From assembly GCA_940671915.1 (NCBI GenBank), contig CALNVZ010003432.1, forward strand, positions 8,530,263-8,594,262: a stretch of DNA of 64,000 nucleotides, given 5' to 3'. Position 1 is the stretch's first letter. Every line of letters starts with the position of its first letter. The translations under genes and the position numbers were made by a program. Source of the stretch: Paracentrotus lividus (Eukaryota > Echinodermata > Echinoidea > Camarodonta > Echinidae). The notes below the pieces were generated by a model. It ran no database searches. It was not told where the DNA came from and saw nothing but the letters and a program-made list of their open reading frames with translations. Of this stretch, positions 1 through 12,900 are shown in pieces.

Positions 1-65
1 AAAAGATGAAAGTTTGGTGAAGGAGTATGAATAAGAATAGAAGAAACTGATGAAATGAAACTCTT

Positions 66-322
66 TGGCCCGAATTCACAAAGGTGGATTCTGCAAAATC
101 CATGGTTTCAACCCTGGGTTTAACCTAGGGTTGGACCTAGGATTTTCAATTTGGTATCCACAAAGGTGGACTCTACTGAATCCACAGATCTGCAGCGACA
201 TAATACGTCATAATTTGGGTCAAGTGTTGATCAATCATAAACTGGTGGATCTGTAGATTAAAAAACCCACGGATCCACGGATATGTAGGTTTTGCAGAAT
301 CCTCCTTTGTGAATTCGGGCCA
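66..322. mobile_element. MITE-like element with 33-bp terminal inverted repeats
   Basis: 257 bp beginning TGGCCCGAATTCACAAAGG and ending with its reverse complement; arms of about 33 bp with one mismatch. No transposase. Internal sequence contains repeated GGATCCAC/CCTAGG words. Confidence 0.8.
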
Positions 323-785
323 TAGTTTTTGAGGAAATGTCATTTTTTGGCTATAAATATAAAACTTTACAGTGGTAACTTGTTAAATCAGGAATCTCTT
401 TAAACCAGGGTAAAAAAAATACATAAAGCTGGGTTCAACAAAATTAAAATCAAATTGATGAATATTTTGCATGCCATTACATATTTAACAAGTACCATCA
501 TAATTTACTTTTCGCTACCAGATAACAGTCACTTTTCCGAATGGCAAATCTAAAAAAGAGCTCTCACTATTAAAAACAAAAACAAAACACTCAAGAGTTC
601 AGCTTAACTTTTTACATAGAGCTGATTTCAGCTATTTTTCTTTCTTTTTTTTTTTTTCCAGCTTATTTTACTTTTCGTCTGTGCAAGAGTACACTCTCAA
701 TTTCATTTTTTTTTGTTTTTTTTTGTTTTAAGTTCTTTTATTTGTTGTCACTCACACCTCTGACTCTTGCCTTTCTCCATTGCAG
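323..785 (+). other. Hexokinase intron, upstream of first visible exon
   Basis: AT-rich with T-tracts (about 640-730) and a polypyrimidine stretch before the acceptor at 784-785. No start exon recognised. Confidence 0.6.
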
Positions 786-948
786 GTCCAAGCCGAGCTG
801 GAGCCATTCAACATCTCGTTGGAACTGATGAAGGACATTGGAGATAGATTGACCAAGCAGATGGTCAAGGGACTGGACAAAGCCACTCATCCAGAGGCTA
901 AGGTCAAGATGTTCCCTACCTATGTCCAGTCATTACCAGATGGCACAG
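786..948 (+). CDS. HK: Hexokinase visible exon 1
   Basis: 163 bp, bounded by ..TGCAG and GTAAAC, entering in phase 0 and leaving in phase 1. Encodes the N-terminal helix region starting VQAELEPF and ending at SLPDGT, which precedes the phosphate loop in hexokinases. The upstream 785 bases contain no convincing start exon. Confidence 0.93.
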
Positions 949-3900
949 GTAAACTTTAGAGAGAGTGAAAGGGTCATATACATGAACTGGGGAAGGGGGG
1001 CTGAGGAGGGTTTTAAAAATATCTTCTTCATAGGGGGCTCTTTTCAACCTTTTCAGGACAAAATAGCCCGTACAATGTATGTACATGTTTTCAGTGGTAA
1101 ATAATTTGATTGATGGGGGCTGTTTTTAGCCTCATGAGGGCAAAATCGCACTTACATGTAGCCTTTATGTTCTTTTTATCCTGGGGCTTTGGTGCTTGCG
1201 GATAGTGGATAGATTAAGTGTATATTGGCCTACAATTTTCTGTACGATTAGTCATACCTTTTTTAAAGCATTGCAGGTGGCTACATGACCAGGAGATCCA
1301 CAGCAGTGGCAGATCCAGGATTTAGAAGTGGGGGGGCGTTAGGGGGTGAGGGCAAATATACTATACAGTGGGGATCATAGTGTAAGGTAGATGACAATTT
1401 TCTTGGCTATAGGGCCTATTGTTCATATCGATGATTCCTCAGAAATTTTGGGCTGTATACCCTTTGTGCACCTCCCCCCCCCCCCCAATCCCTTGCATAA
1501 CTTCCAGAAATAGCAACTGACACATAGCTGTACAGATATTTTGGTGAATGGTTCTTTTTACAAGAGCAATTTGTCAGACTGTACAAACAGCTTGTCTGTG
1601 TAAGATAAATAAAGTTGATTACTATATAACCAGATTAAAGGATTATCACCTTCAGTTATTTTAGATGTACAAAGGAATGTAAAAATTTAAAAGTTTAATA
1701 TTGTTTTGTACTTTCACCTGAGCTCTTCTTTTATAGCTTAAAAAACCTAGATTTGTGTTTCTGTTTCTGTTTTTTTTTTTTTTTTTTGGCTGTGTTTTTT
1801 TTACTTCTTGATGCAATGCACAGTGTAGGCCTATTGACTTTGAGTTTGAGGTCACTTTGGCCTAGTTATACAATGTAGTCTGTCTGGATATGAAAGACGT
1901 CACAAGGGCAAATGTTAATGTATTGATTTCTTGCTCCGCGCTCCTGAACGAATGCCAAGATAACAAAGACATGCGATTTTACAGATGTAGCAATGTTTCT
2001 ATCTCTAGAGAGAAAGACATTATTTTTTGCACTCAAGAGTGTTTCATGCCTATCATGGAGCTATCAGAAACAAAAGTTTGCCTATGTATGGAAGCATTTA
2101 TCATTCAATGTACATGCATGTAGGCCTATAAATAATGATCGTTTTGTGAAAGTTTGTGTATCTTGCAGAATGTTGTCTTCACACTCATGCCTGAATTTTT
2201 TTCAAGTGTGAACAAGTCTATGATAAGAGATCGGTGTATTTCATTGTTATTATTGCTTTTAATGGAGGCATGCATACATGTACATATATGTACTCTAGCC
2301 CTAGTTCACACTTTTGAACCCAACAAAACCCATCAAAATTCGATAAATCTTGTTCGTTCATGGAACTGCAAGTCTATAAAGCTGGGCTTACCTACATGTA
2401 ATATAATGAATTCAGACAGAATCTAGACAGTCCTTGCCTTTATTTACTGAGGTGCTTGCTCATGAAAGTGCATACTCTACTCTGTGTACACTGGGTATTA
2501 CCATTCATAGCCACGTGTCACCACCGCCCATCGACCTGCCCACGACACACTCACTCACTACCCTGCAAATGTATTCAGAAAGACCTCATTGGTATAAAGA
2601 CTTTTACACTAGTGTGCAGGCATGCTAGCTTGGCTGGGTTATGAAACTGGCATTTAAAATGTGCTTGCAGAAGCTGATTTGATTTAATTAAAGGTAGAAA
2701 TGATTGGCTTTTAGAGGCCTGAATTGAATTCCAATTGCAATCAACCTCAACTCGAGCTAAGTAGCTCTGACTGAGGATCGAGGTCTCCAGAAGATTGATG
2801 ATATTTAGCTATAAAATGGCTGCAATTTGCTGGAAAATGCTGAATGTCATTTTTTGATAAAGTGTTTTTTATGTTATTGGTTACAAATGGTAGGTAAAGA
2901 AAATACTCTTTTAATGATATGCAGGTAAATTTGGCCCTACACATTACCAATGTTTTCATTTAGACCTACAGGTTTACCTTCATTTCATGATTTTTGTGTG
3001 TATTTCCATTGCTATAAATAACCATCGAATGGAGGTGGAAATTTTGTGAAGAGTTATCGCAAAACTTGCAAAAATAAGCACTTGCTATATATGAAATTTT
3101 GATATAGTGCACTGGATTCCAATTAAAACTGCTAGTTGGTAAATTCTATTCAAGGTTTTGTCATCGGTTTTGCAGACAGAGCAGATCATATAGTGTACAG
3201 CATTTTGTTGTGCACTTTCTGGTGTTCACCAATAGTATACAATAAAGGCTACATCACACAATAGGTATCTTGCATGGTGTGACAAAGACACAAAATGAAC
3301 CCCTCGATATTGCCAAAAGCCAGTCTTTTTACCTGCCTGTTATTTCCGATTGAATGCATGGTGGAAAGCAGGACTTTGGTTTTCTATTAGACTGATGTTA
3401 TTGATTTATCATATGAGAGGTGATAGGTTAGTGTTGCTAGGAAATGGTACTGCCTGAATTTGTATTTCCAAAATTGTAGCCTACTCCGTTTGATTTAACG
3501 CTATCAAAGATTGGCATACATGTATTACACTTATAGTGTATGAATAATAGAGAAAAGCGGTTTGTGCATGGCTATTAATTTAGGAACAAGTTATGTACAT
3601 CTCAAAAAAGTTAAAATCTCATCCCCCCCCTCCCCCCCCCCCAAAAAAAAAGGGGGTGATGCCCTTGAAATTAATATGGCCCCTAAGGTCTTGAAAATTT
3701 CCTCATACCCATACTTGGAAAAGTCTTCAAAAAATTCCTCATGCTTGGGAAAGTCTTGAAGGTTACATGCTCATGTTGATGGGTTCCAATTACTTGTAAT
3801 ATTGAAAGAACACTTGCTAATAATCATTTTACCGGAGTTGGTTTTATTGGAAAATACAGATAATGAGAATGTCTAGTATGACATGTAAAAGATCTAGACC

Positions 3901-6900
3901 TACATTGTTTCATGTAGGCCTATATTATAGGTTGTGCATTGACTGCAACCTAGCTGTAGACTTTTCTTTTCTATTACTGCCGTAAGCCACACTGTTATTG
4001 GAATCTGACATTCAGGGACCACTACATAATTACACTCCTTCAACTGGATATAGTGACTGAAGGATGAGTTGATACATTGGTGTTGAATAGTGTGTCGGTA
4101 GTCAAGCTTCTCCCATTTATATTGCTACCCCTGGAAGGTCCTTTGCCTTCATTATCAGCTGTATATCACCCAGCAAAGGCTGTAATATATTGCTCCCATT
4201 GTGGATTTCCAAACGTCTCACTGTTTGCTCCTCAAAGTGGGCCCAATTTTATTTTTATTTCACTTGTAGGCCCTACATGCTGTCCACAAAAAAATTGAAT
4301 TGATACTTTAAAAAACACTTTGTTGGGGAAAATTACAAAATTGCCAATTTGTGCTTGAAAATATTGATTTTACATTTTCCTTTGCATTGCCAGTTTAGAG
4401 ATTTCAATGATTATTTCTTTTAAGTTCGTAGGGTCCAAATCTTCCTCCAAACACGTGCTTTTCCCAGCATGGAGTGGCCAAGGCTCTTGCTGTTCACCAT
4501 GCCTTCTGCTATACACACATCATTTGGTAATAGGTTGCAATGTTTGGAATCCCTTCTAACCCTCAATGAACAAGTTCAATATCGTGTCCAATTCCATCTT
4601 GGCCTCTACATGTGTGGAGTAGGAAGCATGGCGGTATCATTGAGACGTTGCCAATGATTTGATGAGATGGAAAGTTGTTTGAACTTCTGGTTACCTCTCT
4701 GATTCTGAACATGAATTAAAATGATAATAAAGGGTTAACATATTGGGGCAAAATAGAATGAAAATCATTATCAACAAAGATTATAAATGCAGAGTATACA
4801 TGTGTAGGCCTAAAGATCTTAAGAACAACTGTTGACTCAATCCGTAATTATCTAATCACAAGACATAATAATCCAATCACAAGTCATAATAATCAAATCA
4901 CTACCCATTCTAATCTAATCTAAAGACATAATATCTTGTCTATTTGTTAAATAGGCAGAATTTTATTTACATGTTTTTGTAAGTTTACATGCATATATAT
5001 ACAGACAAAATAGATTGATAAGCAAGTTGTTTGAAATAATGGCCGCATGTAAATGTCAGATTAAACCATGTAGTTACAAATAACTTGTGAGACTTGAATT
5101 CAGGTAAATTACGACTTAAATGAATCAGAACCACATCCGACTTCCAATAAACCTTGTGTTACATCCAGGATGTTTTCAAATCAAGGAAATGGCATCCGTT
5201 TTATTGGCTCCTTTCGTTTTGTTCATTAGGGGTTGCAATAGGAACTACATGTAACATTGCAATTGCTTTTGTGGATGTTAAACTTCCTTGTCTGATTATG
5301 TCTGCCATCAATGGGTACAATGAAATGCATTTTTATGAAATTAGGTTTTCTTTTCATGATTAATAGTCCTTGACTTTTTTTTGGGGGGGGGGTCTTTTCT
5401 CCCCCCCCCCCTCCCCATCAGCATTAAACTTTTAATGCACTTTTATAATGTCTGAATCTATTTTTCAATATGATTCTGAGTTAAAATTATTTTCATTTGC
5501 TGGCTTTTGAATAGGGACACAAGAAGTTATTAAAACATCTTTCTTCTTTTCCGTCTTGTTTGCAGAACGAGGGGATTTCTTTGCCCTGGATCTTGGAGGA
5601 AGCAATTTCCGAGTTCTCCTAGTCCAGCTCTTGGAGGGCGAGGTCAAAATGCAGAGTAAGACCTACGCCATTGCTCAGGAGATCATGGTCGGGACAGGAG
5701 CTAAGGTAATGTCCTATGCCCCAAAATTTCACCACTCCTTAGGCAATTCTCAAAGCTAATAAGAGTCTGGTACTGGAGTCAATGGTAGTGAGTAATGAGC
5801 AAAATATTAGAGGGGAGATCATGGTCTGGATAGGAGCTATTAATGTCCAGTGGTGTTGAATGCCCCGATATTTCACCACTCCTTTGGCAAGGCTCAAATC
5901 TATTAAGAGTCCGGTATGAGTAGTATATTGAGTAAAAAATAAAATTAAATGTGTTCCAGCATAATATTATTGAGCCCAATTGAAGCTAATCATGCATTTT
6001 GATGATGATCAAGGAATGTTCAAAATTAACATTTTAAATGTTTCTTGCAATGAATTCGGTGTAACAATGCTGGAACATAGAGCATCAAATTGTGATGTGA
6101 AACATTTAGGGTAGGGGGTTGTAGGACCAAGGTCCCTCACCTTTATGCCAGCGCCTGGTACTGAAAGATAATATCGAATTAGGGTAAGAAAGTCAAATAG
6201 CTTCTCAATGAAAAATAAATGACAAAAATATTTTAACGATTTCAGTAGAAAATAGAGCTGACAACATTAGAAAATCCAGAAACATCATGTGCTGCCCCAT
6301 ATGACCTCTCTACAATAAAAAAAGTGTTTTAAAAACGTGATATATATTTATGACTTCTTTTGATTTTTATGAGCTTGTTTACAACTTCTGTTTGAATCAA
6401 GATGGGTTGGGACTCTGTGAAAAAAGATAAGAAAGTTCCTTGGTGTTAAGGAGCAGACAATAAAGTTAGCATTCATGTTTTTAGTGTAAATAATGTTTCT
6501 TAGAACTGTTTGATCCAGAAACATCATGTGCTTCCTCATATGATTTCTCTACAATTTGTGTTTTAAAAATGTGTCTTCTGTCGATTTTCATGAGCTTGTT
6601 TACAACTTTTAATCCATAATTAACATCTGTTTGAAGGAAGATGGGTTGGAACTCTGTGATAAAAGATAAGAAAACACCTTGGTGTTAAGAAGCAGACAAT
6701 AAAGTCCATAGCAATATTTCTTAGAACTGTTTGATCCAGAAAAAATAAAATTCAGGAACATCATGTGCTCCCCTATGTGATTTTTCTACAATTTGTGTTT
6801 TAAAAATGTGTCTTCTGTCGATTTTTGTGAGCTTGTTTGCAACTATTAATCCATAATTAACATCTGTTTGAAGCAAGAAGGGTTGGAACTCTGTGATAAA

Positions 6901-9900
6901 AGATAAGAAAACACCTTTGTGTTAAGGAGCAGACAATAGAGTCAATAGCATTCATGTTCTAGAGTAAATAATGTTTCTTAGAACTATTAGATTGTAGATA
7001 TATATGTTCCTGCCTGTCATTTGTTGCAATAACCTTGCACAGGATTGTAAACCAGAAACAAATGTTGACTATGTAATTTGGGATTAATTAGCAAGAACTG
7101 CAGTGTAGCTTTATCTGCGATTATACATACATTGTATGTGTCTGTGCACAGAAACGTGACATTTTATCATAGAAGCCTTGCCAGAGCTTTTAAACTTTGA
7201 CTTACTGCCATATACTTGGTGTCGACAAGAAGTTTTTGAGGAAAACGGTCAAATTTTTTGTGAAGCATTTGATATTTGAAAAACAAATGTTGATTTTGTA
7301 ATTTGGGATTAATTAGCAAGAACTGCAATGTACCTTTATCTGTGCTTCAAGGATACATATATGTCTGTTCAGAAATAGTGCACAAAAATGTTTATCTCAC
7401 AAGCTTTGGCGCTTTTAAACATTTGACATAGTATACATGTATATACTTGGTATTGTCAAGAAGTTTTTGAGGAAAACAGACAAATGGTTTCTTGATGCAT
7501 TTGAAATATATTTATAAAAGCAGATGGTGGATGTACCTGAATACCAGTTCCATGTTACTTCCTCAAAGTATCATTTTGAGATTTAACAGCACATCCGTCA
7601 GTAATTGAAGAGTTTTATTCAAAAAGGGTCCAAATCCACTTTTGATGAAAATTGACTTATCAATATTCAGGTACATGATAAAATGTACATTTTCATACAT
7701 AGGGGAGAGTGGGGTTAGTTGGAACACGGGGTTAGTTGAAACATTGCAATTTTCTTTAACGACAATAAATATATTTATGCAAATCTACCTTCAAGTTGTT
7801 GCTATTAGCAACTGCCATCCACCACATTTTAGACAGCACAAATGCTTCAAGCCTCATGAAGTTAGAAAGCAAAGTTTGTTTTTTCACACTCTGAGTAAAT
7901 TTTGTCATTATTACATATGTTTTATTATCTCAGAGAAGATCATAAATTACGTTTGCCAGTTTTTGAGTATAGCAAACAATTATATCAAGCTACAAAACAA
8001 GTTAAATATATGGCATGTTGTTGTCCCTTTTTTGTGATGTAAGCTTACAAATGTCAAATGGGCCTCGGGGGTTAGTTGGAACATTTTGAACGGGGTTAGT
8101 TGGAACATGTACTAGTAAATAGGTTTCAGTTTAATAAAAAAATAAAAATCATATAATTCAATTAAGTGTTCCCAAATATTCATAAACATGTACATTAGTG
8201 CACATTGGACGATTTTATTTTGGTTTAAACAAAATATATTGCAGAATGCTACTTCACAGGACTTCAGAATATCTGTAATGTGACTGGATGCTACCAAGTG
8301 TAATAAAATGAAGTAAAAAAAGAATTTGAACACCAACCTTCAATATTTTAATTGAATCAATAATGCAAGTTAGCTGAACCCATGCAATAATGTTGTACGT
8401 AGTATAAATATAATTCTAAAGATACCATGCACAATGTTTCAACTTACCCCATACCTTGTTCCAACTAACCGTGTCCGGGTTAGTTGGAACACTTGACATG
8501 GTCTTGTTGAAGATGGATTTTTTCTGGAACCATCACTTAGTTTTAAAATTTTATGGAGTACATTTGTAGCATAAAGATATACACTCAAGCTGATTATTTA
8601 TTGTTTCATGAAATAAATCCACTTTTGTTTTACGGCCATTTTTGTGAAAAATGTTCCATATAACCCCGCTCTCCCCTACATGTACACCTGTACAAAATCT
8701 GGTAAAGTGGATATAATCCCATTTGGATTTCTGTGCCTGGTTAATATGGCTCCTGTTGTTGATTCAATGTATGTAAGCTACATTTGTAGAATTCTGTTAG
8801 AAATATTTCACACTTTCGCTCACTTTTGTCTTTATCATTAAAAAATGAATATTTATGTTATCAATTTCCAACATTTGCTTTTTCTGCAGTGTTTGACTAC
8901 ATTGCAGACTGTCTGAATGAGTTCAAGGTAGAGCAAGGTCTTGGCAACAAAAGTCTCCCTCTTGGATTCACATTCTCATTCCCTTGTAAACAAACCAGTC
9001 TTAAATCAGGTATGTATATCAAAAGGCTTTTATCACTTATAATAGTTTCCCTCCCCAATTTGTCAACTTGATCAAGCCCAAATAAACAATTTTGGTCCTG
9101 AATACAGTCTGTCTCGGCACAATTATTGAGAATAATCTGTACCTTGATTAAGGTGATCAACAACCCTTTGGCTCCCTACTTGAATATTTGGACATGTTTA
9201 AAACACTTATATCTAACTAGAGTAATGTCGATCAAGGTAGACTGATGCAGATCAAGGTACTGGTAGTTTGATCCAAATTACCTTTGCTGAGCTAGGCTGA
9301 CTTTACCCCAAAATAGCATGATCAGGCCTGATCGAGTGGACAGATCAGCTGTGGGAACCTAATTTGGAAAACTTTCTCAAAGTACTTGGATAAATTTGAT
9401 TATAATGCAAAGACTTTTTTTTGGGGGGGGGGGAGTGGGGAGGTGAGATGGGGCCAGGAGATGTTAATGTGGGGAAAGAACATGAAGAGCTCTGATATAG
9501 TTTGTCAGAAATTCTGAATAAAAGAATTCAGATCACAAAGTAAAGGACATTCAAACTGTATCATTGTTATTTATTTAAATTTCTGGCATTTTATACAATT
9601 CCCTTATTATTAATTTCCATTGTATGTTTTTGTTCTTTTTTCTTCTTCCATATAGGTACTCTAGTAACTTGGACCAAAGGTTTTACTGCAGAAGGTGTAG
9701 AAGGCAAAAACGTTGTAGATCTATTAATGGAGGCCTGTAAACGACAGGTAGGTACCCTTCTGACTTTGTAGTTTCACCCTCCCAAACTACTCTCTTTGAG
9801 CTTTGTAAAGTCATTTATAGCATTCAGGTCATTTCACAAAATGGTTAGATCTGATTTCAAGTGACACAGACACTTGATTTCGTAGTTACATGCATTATAT

Positions 9901-9952
9901 AACACATCCCTGCAAGGTTGTTTAAATCCTACCTTGCCTCTTTGGACTAAAT

Positions 9953-9986
<34 letters not shown>

Positions 9987-12900
9987 GGGGGGGGGAATCA
10001 TAGCTCAACCTATAGTGTGGGACTAAAGGCCACTGCACACCATACGACTTACAACCCACGACTGATCGACCCTGGATCTGAAATAACAAAGCGTGTTGCA
10101 AAATGTACGCGCATTGTTATATGAGATCCAAAGTTGGTCAGTCGCAAGTCGTAGATTGTGCGGTTGCCTTAAGCTTACATGTGTAGCCTATGTAGGCCAG
10201 CCCCACTGGAAGTACAGGATTATGTGATCGGATGACGAAAGAAGCAGGGTTATCACATGACAAGTGGAGCAACATCTGCCCTGTGTCCTGTAACACAAAA
10301 GATGCAATGAATCTTATGATTGATATCAATCATGAGTCTAACAAAAAGTTTGAGAACCTCACATTAACAGTTTGCTCTCCCCTGTCCATTATAAATTGGA
10401 ACTCCATTTATACCATTCTGGGGGTGTTTCACAGAGATGAAATTTGTCTTAAAGTCACACTTAAATTCCTAGTTGTATTCATTATATTGTTATATAATTA
10501 TTCATTGATTAAATGATGCTTTGGGAAAGCATGCTATTGAATAGTCTACCAGTGAGATTTCGCATTAAAACCTGCTTGTGCCATGGAACTTATGCATAAC
10601 TTAATGTCAAATTCAACTCTTTGTGAACCTCCCTGGATTTGCTCATCTATGGTGCTGGTGCCAGCAGATGTTCAGGGATCTCACGTTAGGAAGAAGACGG
10701 TGCTGTTATAAATAATAGTGTTAATTTGCTGGTAAAAGAGACACCGTTCAATGAAAGAATGGATGGTACTAATAGTTGCTAACTTTGTGATGGTGTAGAA
10801 TTTATAATTGAAGGTAATTTAATTTTTTCAATTTCATTAAAAGTCACAAGATCAATAATTACACCTACAGGTAAAATTATTGAACTATGAAGATTACAAT
10901 AGAATATATGCATGTAAATTGGAATAAATTTATTACTTTTTTAAAATAAATTTATTTATTTTTCTGTCATACTTCATTTACTTCATTCAGATATTATGAG
11001 TAGAAGTAGTATTACTAACAGGTTGATGATGATTGATCATTTATTTCCTTTTGTTTATATACAGGGAGTGGACATTGACGTAATAGCGCTTGTGAACGAC
11101 ACAACAGGAACCCTAATGTCATGCGCATACTCAGATCACAACACATATGTAGGACTTATCCTAGGTAAGAATTTCCAAAGAGATTAATCAAAGTTTGGTC
11201 AGTTAACATGATGAAGAAAATCCTGAAAAATGACAACTAAAATCTGGGTATTGTAATGCTACATACATGTATGTTCTAATGTGCGGATGTAAGAGCTTGT
11301 CACTGAAGAAAACAACAGGAAGCATACTACGAGCTGCCGAAATGTGGTTCTGAGAAAGAATACAAACCACTTTATTCATATTAAACTGATAGCAACCAAA
11401 TAGGGAAATCTAGTTTTATCCTCATTGTCTCCACAGGAACTAATTATGTATAATTGAATATTTTGAGCTGTTAAGTCACAATTAATATGAGTCATTATTA
11501 TTATTCAGTGTAAGATGTAAGAGCTTGTCACTGAAGAAAACAACAGGAAGCATACTACGAGCTGCCGAAATGTGTTCTGAGAAAGAATACAAACCACTTT
11601 ATTTCATATTAAACTGATAGCAACCAAATAGGGAAATCTAGTTTTATCCTCATTGTCTCCACAGTAACTAATTTATGTATAATCGGTTATTTTGAGCTGT
11701 TAAGTCACAATTAATATGAGTCATTATTATTATTCAGTATATTTGGACCCTACCCCCCGGTACTGGCACCAATCCAATGCCTGTTACCTGGAAGACGCCA
11801 ATAACAAAGACCCGTGACAGGAAACGAATGCCATGCAGACCATCGTTGACGTTCTTAGCCAAATTCTCTTAAAAAGTCAACTGTCATCAATTTTAATTTC
11901 AATTTCATTTATTTCTACAATTCAATAAAATGTTTCATAAAAATGGCACAGATCAATTCAAGAAACAATGAATAAAACAATAAATAGACATACTTATACA
12001 TGTATATACAATAACAATGGGTTACAAACAAAGTACAGAACATAAACAAAATTTTAAAAAGAGGAGGAACAAATAGAGGCTCAAGGCCTGTCAAAGGTTT
12101 GTCCCCAACGTATAAAGATTTGATATGCAAGATCATGCAGTTAATTATCATTATCAACTAAATTAAATCTTTATGATTACTACTAGTATTATGCCAATTT
12201 CCCCAGGTACTGGCACCAATGCTTGCTACATGGAGGATGTCAACAAGGTCGGTACGTGGGAAGGAGATGCAAACGCTAGACAAACTATAGTCAACATGGA
12301 GTGGGGAGCATTCGGCGATGACGGAGTCCTGGATGATGTCAGGACTGAGTACGATAGGACGGTCGATGAGAGCTCTCTCAATAAAGGCAAACAATTGTAA
12401 GTGTGACTCGTTGGATTAAAAATGTACCCAAAATTCATTTTAGGGTTTCACATAATTTGAAATCTGTAACTAGAAGTATTAATCTTTCAAATGACATAGA
12501 CCCCGTTTAGTTTCTCCAGTATAAACAAATTCGGTTTGGATGATGTAACAAATGAAAATGTACATCCGTGTATACATACGCGTACCTAGCTCATTGCGGA
12601 TTGGCTGATAGCCCTTTGGAAGCCCCCTAGCTATGGTCACCGTAAGTTACATTGCTCTGAAGTTGGGATTAGTCTATATTCTGAAGCTAGAGATTCAAAG
12701 CTTTTAATATGATATGTATCACTTGTAGTTTCCCCATTATGGGCCTAGATCGATATCATGTAAGAGTCGAAATTGTATAGTAGATTTGTTATAATTAAAT
12801 TGGGTATATATTGTAAGACTACATGATCATTCTGGGTTAAGAAACAACACAGTTTGAACAGTTCCATACTCAAAGGAATTCTATAAGTTGCTTTTTAAGT

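Noticed and set aside
5651-5660. Alternative splice donor CAGA|GTAAGA in hexokinase exon 2
   Set aside because: It would restore the frame to the next exon but delete [16 protein letters not shown], which is conserved in the family. Noted as a testable alternative only.
7642-8037. 131-codon open frame
   Set aside because: Spans the left end of a TIR element; no recognisable domain, and the composition is typical of AT-rich noncoding DNA.
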